A DNA stretch of 64,000 nt from Tenacibaculum sp. (GCA_022448525.1 JAKVCX010000009.1:219466-283465), one strand, 5' to 3'. Positions 1 through 8,957 are shown, counted from the stretch's first letter. The notes: generated by a model from the sequence alone, not told the origin. Program-made: numbers and translations.

Positions 1-1610
1 ATAATATTTAAAACTTCTCCATTTTTTGTCTTGTGAAGTGTTTCAAATTTAAAAACCTCTCCTTCCTCAATTTGATTTATCTTTTGTCGGGTTTCATGAG
101 GTTGTTCTAAAACATCAATTTCATTAATGTGCATTCCAAGGAATTCATCTTTGGTATATCCTAACAATTTATGTGCGGCATCATTAAACTGAACAATGTG
201 TCCTCTAGTATCTGTAAGCCAAATAGGATACATGGATTGATTGAATAGTTTGCTATATCGTTCTTCACTTTGACGAAGTGAACGTTCACTTTTTTCAAGC
301 TTATGCATATTATCTAGCCTTTCTGAAATATCGTGAAACATGGAAATCATTTTTCCTTTCGTAGTACGGAAATTGAAATTTTCGAAAGATCCTTTAAAGT
401 TATTGTCTTTATAATTAATAGAAGCATTATTCCAACTTTCTCCGTTTTTAATAATACTTTTAAAACGGTTAATTGTGTCTGTTTTTTTGATTTCGGGAAA
501 TGCCTCATCAATTCTTTTATTAATAAACTGAGAATTATCAATTCCTAGTAATTCATCTGCAGCTTTGTTGTGTCCTGTGAAATAAATTTCACCATCATCT
601 CTTAATTCATAAGTATGAGCTCCCAACATGGAGTTGTTAAATATGTTTTTAAACATCTCTTTTCTCTCAAGTAATTTTGCTTCGTTATTTTTTCTTTCCG
701 TAATGTCGTTTGAGAGTACTAAAACACCTTCCTTGATAGGTCTTATGTTGATGTCGTACCAGCCTTTTTTTCCGCAAGGAAACTGAAAATCCATTTCAAA
801 TTTGTGAGTTGTTCGATTTTCTAAACATTCACAGATTAGTTTAAACATTTCGGTTTCAGTAATTCCTGGCCAACAATCTTCGAATTTTTTTCCTAGCAGT
901 TCTTCTCTTGATCGCATACTTTGTTTTTCTAAACTTTTATTTACAAAAACATAAGTGCGATCAAAGTCCAAAATCTTATAGCCTTCAGCCATATTTTCCA
1001 TTAAATCTTCCCATTTTTGAGCAGTTTCTTCAGCAATATTTTTTGCTTTTAAAATGTTATTGTTGAAAAAATTAAGAACAATAAAAAGTAAAAGAATGGC
1101 ATATATTGAGAAGGAAATACTAATCCAAAAACGATGAGTTACATTTAACTCAAGTGTATAACTTGATAATTTTGAAAAACCAATAACAGTTGCTAAAATG
1201 CATATTCCAGAATACAGAAAAGGGAAAAATTTCTGTTTGGATGGCATAATAATATAGGAAACAGCGATTAAGGTTAAAAATGTAAGTTCCAATCCAACAC
1301 CTGGGCCAAGTAGCATAAGAAAGTAAAATACACCTAAAATAGATCCTACCATTAGTAAATGGCGTGATGTTTTTATGAAATTGTTATAAGAGGCAATCAC
1401 AGCGATTATAAAAACTAGAACAACAGCAGATACAAAATCTATACTTTTGGTAAATATGGCGTTGTCTATATATAAAATTATACCAACAAAAAGAGGGCTT
1501 ACACCTAAAAGTATAAATAGTATTGTGTTGGAAAGTTTTGTTTTTGTTTGTTCCTCTAGAGTTAAATTATCTGCAATTCCAAAGTTTAATATTTTGTTTA
1601 AAATACTCAT
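1..1610 (-). CDS. Multi-PAS membrane sensor, probable histidine kinase (partial, 3' end outside window)
   Basis: The reading frame opens at the ATG complementary to 1608-1610 and is still open at base 1, so about 536 residues are visible and the C-terminus is missing. Residues about 25-195 form roughly six hydrophobic segments, that is, a membrane-embedded N-terminal sensor or anchor. Three PAS-like units follow at about 205-315, 325-440 and 450 onward. They contain PAS and PAC signatures such as WPGITETE, DITERK, DISER and WLTDTRGHIVQFNDAA. This layout is typical of hybrid or simple sensor histidine kinases, but the kinase core would lie beyond the window, so a diguanylate cyclase or other output cannot be excluded. 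A TAnnTTTG box sits just upstream. The signal sensed is unknown. Confidence 0.8.
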   Translation of the reverse strand, partial: MSILNKILNFGIADNLTLEEQTKTKLSNTILFILLGVSPLFVGIILYIDNAIFTKSIDFVSAVVLVFIIAVIASYNNFIKTSRHLLMVGSILGVFYFLMLLGPGVGLELTFLTLIAVSYIIMPSKQKFFPFLYSGICILATVIGFSKLSSYTLELNVTHRFWISISFSIYAILLLFIVLNFFNNNILKAKNIAEETAQKWEDLMENMAEGYKILDFDRTYVFVNKSLEKQSMRSREELLGKKFEDCWPGITETEMFKLICECLENRTTHKFEMDFQFPCGKKGWYDINIRPIKEGVLVLSNDITERKNNEAKLLERKEMFKNIFNNSMLGAHTYELRDDGEIYFTGHNKAADELLGIDNSQFINKRIDEAFPEIKKTDTINRFKSIIKNGESWNNASINYKDNNFKGSFENFNFRTTKGKMISMFHDISERLDNMHKLEKSERSLRQSEERYSKLFNQSMYPIWLTDTRGHIVQFNDAAHKLLGYTKDEFLGMHINEIDVLEQPHETRQKINQIEEGEVFKFETLHKTKNGEVLNI

Positions 1611-1622
1611 GGCTCTTGAATT

Positions 1623-1630
1623 CAAAAATA
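1623..1630 (-). promoter_or_regulatory. Candidate -7 box of the PAS sensor gene
   Basis: On the minus strand this reads TATTTTTG, matching the Bacteroidetes -7 consensus TAnnTTTG, 12 bases before the ATG of the PAS sensor. No clear TTG -33 element is seen at the expected distance. The rest of the gap between 1611 and 1802 holds no convincing gene. Confidence 0.4.
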
Positions 1631-1802
1631 TCTCTCTACAGATATAGTATTCTTTATAAGATATTCATTTACACTACTAAAAATAAGTTTTTTTTAGTAA
1701 AAAGGCTAGAGTTATTTTATGAAATGCATTGAATAGTAGTTGTTTAGTTGTTGGTTTTCGATGTTTTGCAGTTTTGTAAAGTCTATTTGTTGATTAACTT
1801 TG

Positions 1803-2534
1803 TTAAAGTTTGTGATAAACTTCTTCAAAAGGAATTCTAAATCGTTCGCCATAAACTCCTTCTTCTTTTCTTATACCGCAAGAAATAATCATATTGATTT
1901 CTGCTCCAAAAGGCAAGCCAATTACTTTTTTTACACGCCAAGTATCTGATCCTTCCATTGGGCAAGTGTCATATCCTTCTGCAGCCATACTGATCATAAA
2001 GTTTTGAGCTGCTAAAGCAGCACTTTTGTGGGCTACAACTCTCATGTCTTTACTACGAACTTCTCTGTAAATAGGTTTAAAAACTCCCATAATCAACATT
2101 ATGAAATATTTTAAATATCCAAATACACCAAAGAAGTCACGATAAACGGTTGGGATTAACTTTTCATAGTAGTTTTTAGCGAATTTTTCTCTTCGACTTT
2201 GCTCTTTCTTTGGTTTTGGTGGGAAGATTTTATTGAGATGATTTAAATTGGCTTTTGCTCGTTTAGCCCACAAATCTTTTCTAACTGTAACAACAACTAA
2301 TTGTTTGGCAGTTTTTGCACTATTCTGACCAAAACATAAAGGAGTTATCTTATCAATTATTTCTTGTGAGGTAATATGGTAAAATTCCCATAACTGCATA
2401 TTACTGCTATTCGGAGCGAGTACGGCTTGCTCAATGCATTTTTTTACAATATTAGAATCGATTGATTTTTGATCATCATAAATTCTTACAGATCGTCTGT
2501 AGTTTATTGCTTCAGATACAGTTTTTTCACTCAT
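1803..2534 (-). CDS. Nitroreductase family protein (FMN-dependent oxidoreductase)
   Basis: A 243-residue protein of the nitroreductase fold, which uses FMN and NAD(P)H to reduce nitro groups, quinones or other acceptors in the cytoplasm. The N-terminus has the FMN-phosphate motif RRSVR (residues 13-17), followed by NSSNMQLWEF near 42-51, the second flavin-contacting segment. A lysine-rich insertion around residues 100-150 is longer than in minimal family members. It lies 4 bases after the aldehyde dehydrogenase gene and ends the alkB-containing operon. Family membership is clear; the substrate is not, and a role in alkane or aldehyde metabolism is only inferred from position. Confidence 0.85.
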   Translation of the reverse strand: MSEKTVSEAINYRRSVRIYDDQKSIDSNIVKKCIEQAVLAPNSSNMQLWEFYHITSQEIIDKITPLCFGQNSAKTAKQLVVVTVRKDLWAKRAKANLNHLNKIFPPKPKKEQSRREKFAKNYYEKLIPTVYRDFFGVFGYLKYFIMLIMGVFKPIYREVRSKDMRVVAHKSAALAAQNFMISMAAEGYDTCPMEGSDTWRVKKVIGLPFGAEINMIISCGIRKEEGVYGERFRIPFEEVYHKL

Positions 2535-2538
2535 GTTT

Positions 2539-3912
2539 TTATCCTAACTTCATTAGAGTTTTTAATTGCTTTAATTTTCCTTTGTACGGGGCGTAACGTG
2601 TTGGTACATCAAGCCAATTGCCTCTCGTTACAACTCCTTTTTTATGTGAAAAAGTATCAAAAGTTTGTTTACCATGATATCCCCCAATTCCGCTTTCCCC
2701 AACACCTCCGAAAGGTAAATTGTGATTAGCGAAATGCACAGTTGTGTCATTTATCGTTCCGCCTCCAAATGAATATTGTTTAATAAGTTTTTTTGCAAAG
2801 GATTTTTTGCCTGTGAAAACGTAAAAAGCAAGAGGTTTATCGTATTTAGAAATTATAGAATGTAAATCTTCTTCTGTCTCATAAGAAATTAAAGGTAAAA
2901 TTGGACCGAATATTTCTCCTTTCATTACTTCACTTTCTAAGCTTGGTTCATCTAAAAGGGTAGGAGAAATATAACATTCATCTCTATTGGTTTTTCCTCC
3001 GGTTAGAAAAGATTCATTTGTTAACATTTTATGTAAACGATCAAAATTCCTTTGATTTACGATACGTGGGAAATCATCTGAATTTTCAGGATTTTCTCCA
3101 TAGGCTTTTATGATTTCTTCATTAAAAGCTTTAACGAATTTATCCTTATTCGTTTTGTGAATCAGTAAATAGTCTGGTGCAATGCAGGTTTGACCACCGT
3201 TGATAAATTTACCCCAAACGATTCTCTTTGCAGCGAGTTTAATATTTGCGGAGTCATCTACGATACAAGGACTTTTTCCACCAAGCTCCAATGTTACAGG
3301 AGTTATATATTCCGCTGCAGCTTTAGCTACAATTCTTCCTACTGGAACACTACCGGTAAAGAAAATGTAATCCCAACGTTGTGCTAGTAATTCCTGCGAT
3401 TCTGGAATTCCACCTTCTACTACGGTTACATGATTTGGGTCAAAGACTGTTTCTATAATCTCTTTACAGATTGTGCTAGTATTTGGAGTTAATTCAGACG
3501 GTTTTAAAATAACGGTATTGCCGGCAGCAATAGCACCTGCTAAAGGAGAAAATGCTAGTTGATATGGGTAGTTCCATGGAGCAATAATTAATGTAGTTCC
3601 GTAGGGTTCTGGGTGAATTTTCGCTAAAGACGGAAAGTTTAGTAAAGAAGGCATAACTCGTTTTGGTTTTGCCCACGAAGAAACATTTTTAATCATTGTT
3701 TTGACTTCAGAAATTACGATACTGGTTTCCGTCATTACACCTTCGTATTCAGATTTTCTAAAATCATCGTGTAGTGCTTTTAGAATATCTTTCTCTCTAC
3801 GAATAATTTCTTTAAGTAATTTTTGTAAACTTTTCTTTCTGTACGATATGTCTTTTGTTTGTTGAGTCGCAAAGAAAATTCTTTGTTGCTCAATAATTTC
3901 AGGAATTGTCAT
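2539..3912 (-). CDS. Aldehyde dehydrogenase (class 3-like, fatty aldehyde type)
   Basis: A 457-residue NAD(P)-dependent aldehyde dehydrogenase that oxidises aldehydes to acids. Visible motifs are PWNYP (112-116) of the cofactor pocket, FTGS (185-188), the general base Glu209 in LELGG, and the catalytic Cys243 in GGQTC. The length is shorter than the roughly 490-500 of class 1 enzymes and fits class 3, the group that contains fatty aldehyde dehydrogenases. The gene starts 3 bases after the stop of the alkB homologue, so the two are almost certainly cotranscribed. A pathway alkane to alcohol to aldehyde to fatty acid is a reasonable inference, although no alcohol dehydrogenase is in the window. 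Confidence 0.93.
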   Translation of the reverse strand: MTIPEIIEQQRIFFATQQTKDISYRKKSLQKLLKEIIRREKDILKALHDDFRKSEYEGVMTETSIVISEVKTMIKNVSSWAKPKRVMPSLLNFPSLAKIHPEPYGTTLIIAPWNYPYQLAFSPLAGAIAAGNTVILKPSELTPNTSTICKEIIETVFDPNHVTVVEGGIPESQELLAQRWDYIFFTGSVPVGRIVAKAAAEYITPVTLELGGKSPCIVDDSANIKLAAKRIVWGKFINGGQTCIAPDYLLIHKTNKDKFVKAFNEEIIKAYGENPENSDDFPRIVNQRNFDRLHKMLTNESFLTGGKTNRDECYISPTLLDEPSLESEVMKGEIFGPILPLISYETEEDLHSIISKYDKPLAFYVFTGKKSFAKKLIKQYSFGGGTINDTTVHFANHNLPFGGVGESGIGGYHGKQTFDTFSHKKGVVTRGNWLDVPTRYAPYKGKLKQLKTLMKLG

Positions 3913-3915
3913 TAA

Positions 3916-4944
3916 TTAAATTTCTTGTAGTTTTTTATTCATTACTTTAAACCAAATAGGAGGAATAAGTGATAAGAGCATCATTCCTGGATAGCCAGTA
4001 GGCATTTGTGGACTTTGAGGTAATGATTTTAATATTTGATAATGCTTGCTTCCGTTGTAATGATGATCTGAATGGCGTGATAAGTTGAATAAAACTAATT
4101 TTCCGATAACGTGATTTGAATTCCAAGAATGAGTATGCTTAACACGTTCGTATCTTCCAAATTTATTCTTAGTTCTTAGTAATCCATAATGCTCAATGTA
4201 ATTTACGGTTTCCAAAAGTAGAATTCCGAAAATAGCTGTGATTAAAAAATAGATGGTTGTAAGTAAACCAAAGAAGTAAAAAATACTAGCTACTAGGATA
4301 AAATGACAAATAGTGTAAATTAACATTCTATTTTGATGATGAAACCATGATCGTTCCGAATTAATCATTCTTTTATTTTCTAATTTCCATGCTTGAATGT
4401 AACTCATAAACTGAGATCGAATCCAGAATATATAAAGAGGTTCGTTTTTTCTTGCAGTGGCGGCATCTTCTGGAGTTGCTACATTAAAATGATGTCCTGC
4501 ATTATGATATGGTAAAAAATGAGTTTCTAGAGAAGTCATTAAAAGAATCTCACCTAATAATTCTTCAAATCTATTGTTTCTGTGACCAAGCTCATGTCCT
4601 ACGTTAATTCCAATTACTCCACACATAATTCCCATTGCTGAAATTCTTCCAATTAACTCCAGAGTGGTTGTAGTTTCATTAATAACGAAAAGAAACCAAA
4701 CTAAAAATCCAACTTGAACAGGAAGTGTTAGGTATAATATATAGGTGTAGAACTTATTGCGCTTTTCAATTTCTTCTTGTTCTTTATCGAAGTTTTCCGC
4801 GTTCACTTTCAAAAACATATCAGATAAAGGAACGATTCCGAAAACATAAATTAAAGGTAGAAATGTTAACCAACCAGTTGAAGTAAATGACAAATAAACT
4901 GTTAACGGAATAGTGAAAACAAGTAAATATTTTAAGGCTTTCAT
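3916..4944 (-). CDS. alkB: Alkane 1-monooxygenase (AlkB-type membrane di-iron hydroxylase)
   Basis: A 342-residue integral membrane protein that hydroxylates the terminal carbon of alkanes using a histidine-bound di-iron centre. The family's histidine boxes are all present: HELGH (117-121), HNAGHH (147-152) and HSDHH near residue 290, plus the AlkB hallmark NYIEHYG near 255. Hydrophobic segments occur near residues 4-20, 22-40, 65-90, 98-116 and 205-245. AlkB enzymes need rubredoxin and a reductase, and none is encoded nearby. The aldehyde dehydrogenase follows by 3 bases. Other members of the membrane fatty acid desaturase superfamily are less likely because of the NYIEHYG signature. Confidence 0.9.
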   Translation of the reverse strand: MKALKYLLVFTIPLTVYLSFTSTGWLTFLPLIYVFGIVPLSDMFLKVNAENFDKEQEEIEKRNKFYTYILYLTLPVQVGFLVWFLFVINETTTTLELIGRISAMGIMCGVIGINVGHELGHRNNRFEELLGEILLMTSLETHFLPYHNAGHHFNVATPEDAATARKNEPLYIFWIRSQFMSYIQAWKLENKRMINSERSWFHHQNRMLIYTICHFILVASIFYFFGLLTTIYFLITAIFGILLLETVNYIEHYGLLRTKNKFGRYERVKHTHSWNSNHVIGKLVLFNLSRHSDHHYNGSKHYQILKSLPQSPQMPTGYPGMMLLSLIPPIWFKVMNKKLQEI

Positions 4945-4977
4945 TAATAAAGGATTTAATGAACTAAATATACGAAT

Positions 4978-5667
4978 TTAGTTACATGCATCCCAAATTG
5001 GATCATTTTTTGGAAGTGGAGCAGTTACTTCAATAAGTTCTTTGTTTACCGGATGAGTGAATGAAATTTTTCGCGCGTGTAAATGAATACTTCCGTTTTT
5101 GTTACTTCGAGCAAATCCGTATTTTAAATCTCCTTTAATAGGGTGACCTATGGTAGAAAGCTGACATCTAATTTGATGATGTCTTCCTGTTTCTAAGTCA
5201 ATTTCCAATAAACTGTAATTAGTGAGTTCTTTGATAACCTTATAATGAAGAATCGCCTTTTTACTTCCTTCGATCTCTTTAGGAAAGGCTTTAGATTTGT
5301 TGTTTTTTGGATTTTTTTTAAGGAAGTTGATTAATGTATTTTCTTTTCTTTTAAGTTTATCTTTAATTACTGCAAAGTATGTTTTTTTGATACTTTTCTC
5401 TCGAAGCATTTTGTTTAGTCTCTCAAGCGCTTTTGAAGTTCTAGCAAAAATAACAATTCCTGATGTCGGGCGATCCAATCTGTGAACCGTACCTAAAAAG
5501 ACATTACCTGGTTTATTATATTTTTCTTTGATGTATTCTTTTACAACATCACTAAGAGGTTTGTCTCCAGTTTTGTCGCCTTGTACAATGTCCCCAGCTC
5601 TTTTATTAATTATAATAATATGATTGTCCTCATGAAGAACTAATAGATTGTCTTTGTTAGAATGCAT
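4978..5667 (-). CDS. RluA-family pseudouridine synthase
   Basis: A 229-residue pseudouridine synthase of the RluA family, which isomerises uridine in rRNA or tRNA. The catalytic motif HRLDRPTSG is at residues 62-70, with the catalytic aspartate Asp65. The downstream segment GRHHQIRCQL, which also marks this family, is present. There is no N-terminal S4 domain, so the protein resembles RluC/TruC-type short enzymes. The exact target base cannot be assigned. It lies 6 bases after engB and 33 bases before alkB. Confidence 0.93.
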   Translation of the reverse strand: MHSNKDNLLVLHEDNHIIIINKRAGDIVQGDKTGDKPLSDVVKEYIKEKYNKPGNVFLGTVHRLDRPTSGIVIFARTSKALERLNKMLREKSIKKTYFAVIKDKLKRKENTLINFLKKNPKNNKSKAFPKEIEGSKKAILHYKVIKELTNYSLLEIDLETGRHHQIRCQLSTIGHPIKGDLKYGFARSNKNGSIHLHARKISFTHPVNKELIEVTAPLPKNDPIWDACN

Positions 5668-5673
5668 ATCGAT

Positions 5674-6285
5674 TTATTTAAAATCATCTGCAACATCCTT
5701 ATTAACACTGTCTATAAAGTTTAAAACTTCATCTCTTCCTAGTTTTGAAGAAGAAGAAGTTAAAAAGTTAACAGGTAAACTTTCCCAGTGCTCGAGTAGT
5801 TTTCTCTTATAAGACATTAATTGTTTGTTCAATTTAGAACTTGGTAATTTGTCTGCTTTAGTAAAAATAATTGCGAAAGGAATTTGGTTTTCACCCAAGA
5901 ATCTCATAAACTCCAAATCAATTTTCTGTGGATCATGTCTAGAATCGACTAATACGAAAGCGCAAACTAATTGTTCTCGTTCTTTAAAGTAATTCTCAAT
6001 GAAGTATTGGAAAATAGTTCTTTTCTTTTTAGAGACTTTGGCGTAACCATATCCTGGTAAGTCTACTAAAAACCATTCATCATTTACTTTAAAGTGATTG
6101 ATTAGTTGTGTTTTTCCTGGAGTTCCTGAAGTTTTAGCAAGCTTCTTTCGCTCCATTAACATATTAATTAATGAAGATTTGCCAACGTTTGATCTTCCAA
6201 TAAAAGCGTATTCGGGAATATGATCTTTCGGAGCATTAATAACGTTACTATTGCTCATTACAAATTCAGCAGATTTAATCTTCAT
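5674..6285 (-). CDS. engB: Ribosome biogenesis GTPase EngB (YsxC/YihA)
   Basis: A 203-residue TRAFAC-class GTPase required for assembly of the large ribosomal subunit. The P-loop GRSNVGKSS starts at residue 30, a threonine-rich switch I near 53-60 reads TSGTPGKT, the G3 motif DLPGYG is at 75-80 and the G4 motif TKAD at 142-145. Length and motif spacing match the EngB family. The gene sits between the alpha/beta hydrolase and the RluA-type synthase, with 29 and 6 base gaps. Confidence 0.97.
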   Translation of the reverse strand: MKIKSAEFVMSNSNVINAPKDHIPEYAFIGRSNVGKSSLINMLMERKKLAKTSGTPGKTQLINHFKVNDEWFLVDLPGYGYAKVSKKKRTIFQYFIENYFKEREQLVCAFVLVDSRHDPQKIDLEFMRFLGENQIPFAIIFTKADKLPSSKLNKQLMSYKRKLLEHWESLPVNFLTSSSSKLGRDEVLNFIDSVNKDVADDFK

Positions 6286-6314
6286 TTTTGTTGTTTTTTA
6301 AATCTAAAAAAGAA

Positions 6315-7079
6315 TTAGAGATTTCGTTTTTTGAACCATTCTTCAAGAATTTGATTGAATTCTTCAGGATGTTCCATCATTGCTGCATGTCCGCATTTTT
6401 CTACCCAAAATAAATCACTATCGGGTAATAATTTATGGAAGTCTTCAGCTACTTCTGGTGGAGTCACGGTGTCATTTTTTCCCCAAATTATACAAGTTGG
6501 TTGACTCATATTAGGTAAATCATTAGCCATATTATGACGAACAGCACTCTTAGCAATGGCTAAAGTTTTTACCAAAGTATTTCTATCATTAATAACATCA
6601 TAAACTTGGTCAACTAATTCATCTGTAGCAATAGATTTATCATAAAAAACTTCTTGAGTTTTTGTGCGTACAAATTCTTTATCTCCTCGTCTTGGGTAGT
6701 TGTTACCCATAGAGTTTTCATATAAACCAGAACTTCCTGTTAGAACAAGTGCAGATACATCTTGTGGGTAATGTTTGATATAATACAAAGCGATATGGCC
6801 ACCTAAAGAATTACCTAATAAGACAACATCCTTTAATTGTTTGAATTCAATAAAGTCATGTAAAAATTTAGCTAAATTTTTCACATTAGTTTTCAGTATA
6901 GGCAAGGTGTAAAGTGGTAATTCAGGAATTAAAACTTTGTATCCATTTTCCGAAAAATGCTTGAATGTAGCGTCAAAATTACTCAAAGCACCCATCAATC
7001 CATGAAGAACAATTATCGCTTTTCCTTCTCCAGCTTCAGCATAGGTAAACTTATCTTCTCTCTTTAAAAAATCTGTCAT
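6315..7079 (-). CDS. Alpha/beta-fold hydrolase
   Basis: A 254-residue cytoplasmic alpha/beta hydrolase. The oxyanion segment is LHGLMG (25-30), the nucleophile elbow GNSLGG places Ser91, an acidic residue lies in the WGKNDTVTP segment near 200, and the catalytic histidine is in CGHAAMMEHP near 230. The order and spacing fit the classic triad. The fold is shared by esterases, haloalkane dehalogenases and C-C bond hydrolases, and the substrate cannot be read from the sequence. It is the first gene behind a good minus-strand promoter and probably leads the run down to the nitroreductase. Confidence 0.9.
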   Translation of the reverse strand: MTDFLKREDKFTYAEAGEGKAIIVLHGLMGALSNFDATFKHFSENGYKVLIPELPLYTLPILKTNVKNLAKFLHDFIEFKQLKDVVLLGNSLGGHIALYYIKHYPQDVSALVLTGSSGLYENSMGNNYPRRGDKEFVRTKTQEVFYDKSIATDELVDQVYDVINDRNTLVKTLAIAKSAVRHNMANDLPNMSQPTCIIWGKNDTVTPPEVAEDFHKLLPDSDLFWVEKCGHAAMMEHPEEFNQILEEWFKKRNL

Positions 7080-7100
7080 TCGCTAAGATTTGGCTCAGAG

Positions 7101-7131
7101 CAAAAGTAATTCTTTTTTTCATACCTATCAA
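7101..7131 (-). promoter_or_regulatory. Promoter of the hydrolase-engB-alkB operon
   Basis: On the minus strand a TTG (7131-7129) lies 20 bases before TACTTTTG (7108-7101), a full match to the Bacteroidetes consensus TTG-N19-21-TAnnTTTG. The hydrolase ATG follows 22 bases later. It is divergent from the dcw promoter. Confidence 0.65.
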
Positions 7132-7214
7132 TTTCTTTTCAAATATGGTTTTTATCCTGATTTAACCATCAGAAAACCAGTTTTTTCGTCTAAAAAGGGA
7201 AACTTATTAACAAT

Positions 7215-7257
7215 GTGGTAAAAAGTGGTAAAAAGTGGTAAAAAATTTATATTTTTG
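7215..7257 (+). promoter_or_regulatory. dcw cluster promoter with three MraZ-type operator repeats
   Basis: Three perfect tandem copies of GTGGTAAAAA occupy 7215-7244. MraZ proteins bind arrays of about three 10-base direct repeats containing TGGKA-type cores upstream of their own gene, so this is very likely the autoregulatory operator. A perfect -7 box TATTTTTG (7250-7257) directly follows, and the repeats lie where the -33 element would be. Bound MraZ could therefore compete with RNA polymerase. Confidence 0.85.
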
Positions 7258-7275
7258 AATATTACTTGTCTAAGG

Positions 7276-7737
7276 GTGGTTAATTTAATTGGAACATACG
7301 AGTGTAAAGCTGACGCCAAAGGAAGGCTGATGGTTGCTTCTGCATTAAAGAAGCAACTAAGTCCTGTTTTGAGTGAAGGTTTTGTTATAAAGCGTTCGGT
7401 TTTTCAACCATGTTTGGAATTGTACCCTATGCAAGAGTGGAACGAAATGATGGCGAAAATAAACAGGTTAAATCGTTTCGTTAAAAAGAATAATGATTTT
7501 ATTAGAAGGTTTACTGCTGGTGTGAAGATGGTGGAGATGGATTCTGCAGGAAGGGTTTTGATACCTAAAGATTTATGTGTGTTTGCTGGAATTGAAAAAC
7601 AAGTTGTTTTGTCAAGTGCTGTAAATATTATTGAAATCTGGGATAAAGAAAAGTATGAAAGTGTAATTGAAGATACGGCTTCAGATTTTGCAGATTTGGC
7701 TGAGGAAGTAATGGGAAATATAGAAATTGATGAGTAA
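7276..7737 (+). CDS. mraZ: MraZ, transcriptional regulator of the dcw cluster
   Basis: A SpoVT/AbrB-fold DNA-binding protein that oligomerises into rings and represses its own division operon. With the GTG start at 7276 it has 153 residues, the usual family length. The two tandem AbrB units are marked by ECKADAKGRLM and VEMDSAGRVLIP, each carrying the D-x-x-GR motif. A longer frame opens at a GTG at 7225, but that codon lies inside the operator repeats and upstream of the -7 box, so it would not be in the mRNA. The 3' end overlaps rsmH by 8 bases. Confidence 0.93.
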   Translation: MVNLIGTYECKADAKGRLMVASALKKQLSPVLSEGFVIKRSVFQPCLELYPMQEWNEMMAKINRLNRFVKKNNDFIRRFTAGVKMVEMDSAGRVLIPKDLCVFAGIEKQVVLSSAVNIIEIWDKEKYESVIEDTASDFADLAEEVMGNIEIDE

Positions 7738-8629
7738 TTATCATAAGTCGGTTTTGTTAGAAGAGAGTGTTGATGCACTTAATATAAAAGAGGATGGTGT
7801 TTATGTTGATGTGACATTTGGAGGTGGAGGTCATTCAAAAGAGATACTTAGTCGTTTGGGAGAGAATGGTAGGTTGTTTGCTTTCGATCAGGACGCGGAT
7901 GCTTTGCAAAATACAATCCAAGATGATCGTTTTGTTTTGATTGGTGAGAATTTTAGATATATCAAGAGGTTTTTACGATTTCATGGTGTTCAGAAGGTTG
8001 ATGGTGTTTTAGCGGATCTAGGTGTTTCCTCTTATCAGTTTGATGAAGCTACAAGGGGGTTTTCTACTCGTTTTGATGGTGAGTTGGATATGCGAATGAA
8101 TCAGTCTTCAGGGTTGTCTGCTAAAGTTGTGATTAATGAGTATGAGGAAGAGCGATTGGCGGATGTTTTGTATTTGTATGGAGAGTTGAGAAATGCGCGA
8201 GCGATTGCAAAACAAATTGTGAATTCTAGGTCGGAAAAAAGTATTGATACGAGTTTTGGGTTAAAAGAGGTTTTGAAAAGGTTTTTGCCAAAAGCAAAGG
8301 AGCATAAAATATTAGCTCAGATTTATCAGGCGATTAGGATTGAGGTGAATGAGGAGTTAGAAGTGTTGAAAGAATTTTTAATGCAGATGCCTGAATTGTT
8401 AAATGAGGAAGGTAGGTTGAGTGTTATTTCATATCATTCATTAGAGGATAGGTTGGTGAAGAGGTTTATTCGAACTGGAAAGTTTCAGGGTGAGCCAGAG
8501 AAAGACTTTTATGGTAATACCAATGAACCCATGAAGAAGGTCGGAAAATTAATTGTTCCTACTCAAGATGAAATTAAAATAAACAATAGAGCACGAAGTG
8601 CAAAACTTAGAATTGCAACATTGAAATAA
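7730..8629 (+). CDS. rsmH: 16S rRNA (cytosine-1402-N4)-methyltransferase RsmH (MraW)
   Basis: A 299-residue SAM-dependent methyltransferase that modifies C1402 in the ribosomal P site. The SAM loop GGGGHSKEIL is near residue 25, and DGVLADLGVSSYQFD near 95 and SYHSLEDRLVKRF near 230 are RsmH signatures. An in-frame TTG lies 3 bases upstream, but the ATG at 7730 gives the normal N-terminus. It overlaps mraZ by 8 bases, which suggests translational coupling. Confidence 0.96.
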   Translation: MSNYHKSVLLEESVDALNIKEDGVYVDVTFGGGGHSKEILSRLGENGRLFAFDQDADALQNTIQDDRFVLIGENFRYIKRFLRFHGVQKVDGVLADLGVSSYQFDEATRGFSTRFDGELDMRMNQSSGLSAKVVINEYEEERLADVLYLYGELRNARAIAKQIVNSRSEKSIDTSFGLKEVLKRFLPKAKEHKILAQIYQAIRIEVNEELEVLKEFLMQMPELLNEEGRLSVISYHSLEDRLVKRFIRTGKFQGEPEKDFYGNTNEPMKKVGKLIVPTQDEIKINNRARSAKLRIATLK

Positions 8630-8630
8630 T

Positions 8631-8957
8631 ATGAGTCAAAGTTCTGGTGGAATATATGATTTATTAAGAGGTAGTTTTCTGACTGATGAATCTGCTGCAA
8701 AAAACTGGCGTGTGATTTTCTTTGTTGTGGTTTTGTTGTTGGTGATGATTTGGAGTTCGCATTCAGCTGATGAGAAGGTTGTAAAGATTGCTGAGTTAAA
8801 TGAAGTGAAAAGAGAATTGCGGGCGGAATATGTAGATACAAGTACAATTCTGATGCGAATGAAATTGGAAAGTGCAATTCGAAAAAAAGTAAAAACAAGT
8901 GGTTTAAGTCCGGCAGAAGATCCGCCGCAAAAAATTAAAGTGATAATTAAAGAATAG
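8631..8957 (+). CDS. FtsL-like small bitopic division protein
   Basis: A 108-residue protein with a short cytoplasmic N-terminus, one transmembrane helix at about 24-44, and a periplasmic part with heptad-like hydrophobics (residues 50-85). It lies between rsmH and ftsI, exactly where ftsL is found in dcw clusters. FtsL sequences diverge strongly, so the assignment rests on position, size and topology. Like FtsL it would act with FtsQ and a FtsB-like partner in the divisome. The start follows the rsmH stop by one base. Confidence 0.8.
   Translation: MSQSSGGIYDLLRGSFLTDESAAKNWRVIFFVVVLLLVMIWSSHSADEKVVKIAELNEVKRELRAEYVDTSTILMRMKLESAIRKKVKTSGLSPAEDPPQKIKVIIKE

Noticed and set aside
333..548. 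Frames on both strands inside the PAS sensor gene
   Set aside because: They are shadows of the open minus-strand sensor frame, which has clear PAS motifs.
1628..1645. Inverted repeat ATATCT-N6-AGATAT as an operator for the sensor gene
   Set aside because: It is short and AT-rich and could occur by chance in this DNA; nothing else supports it.
7225..7275. N-terminal extension of mraZ from a GTG at 7225
   Set aside because: It lies within the operator repeats and upstream of the -7 box, and its residues do not match the family N-terminus.
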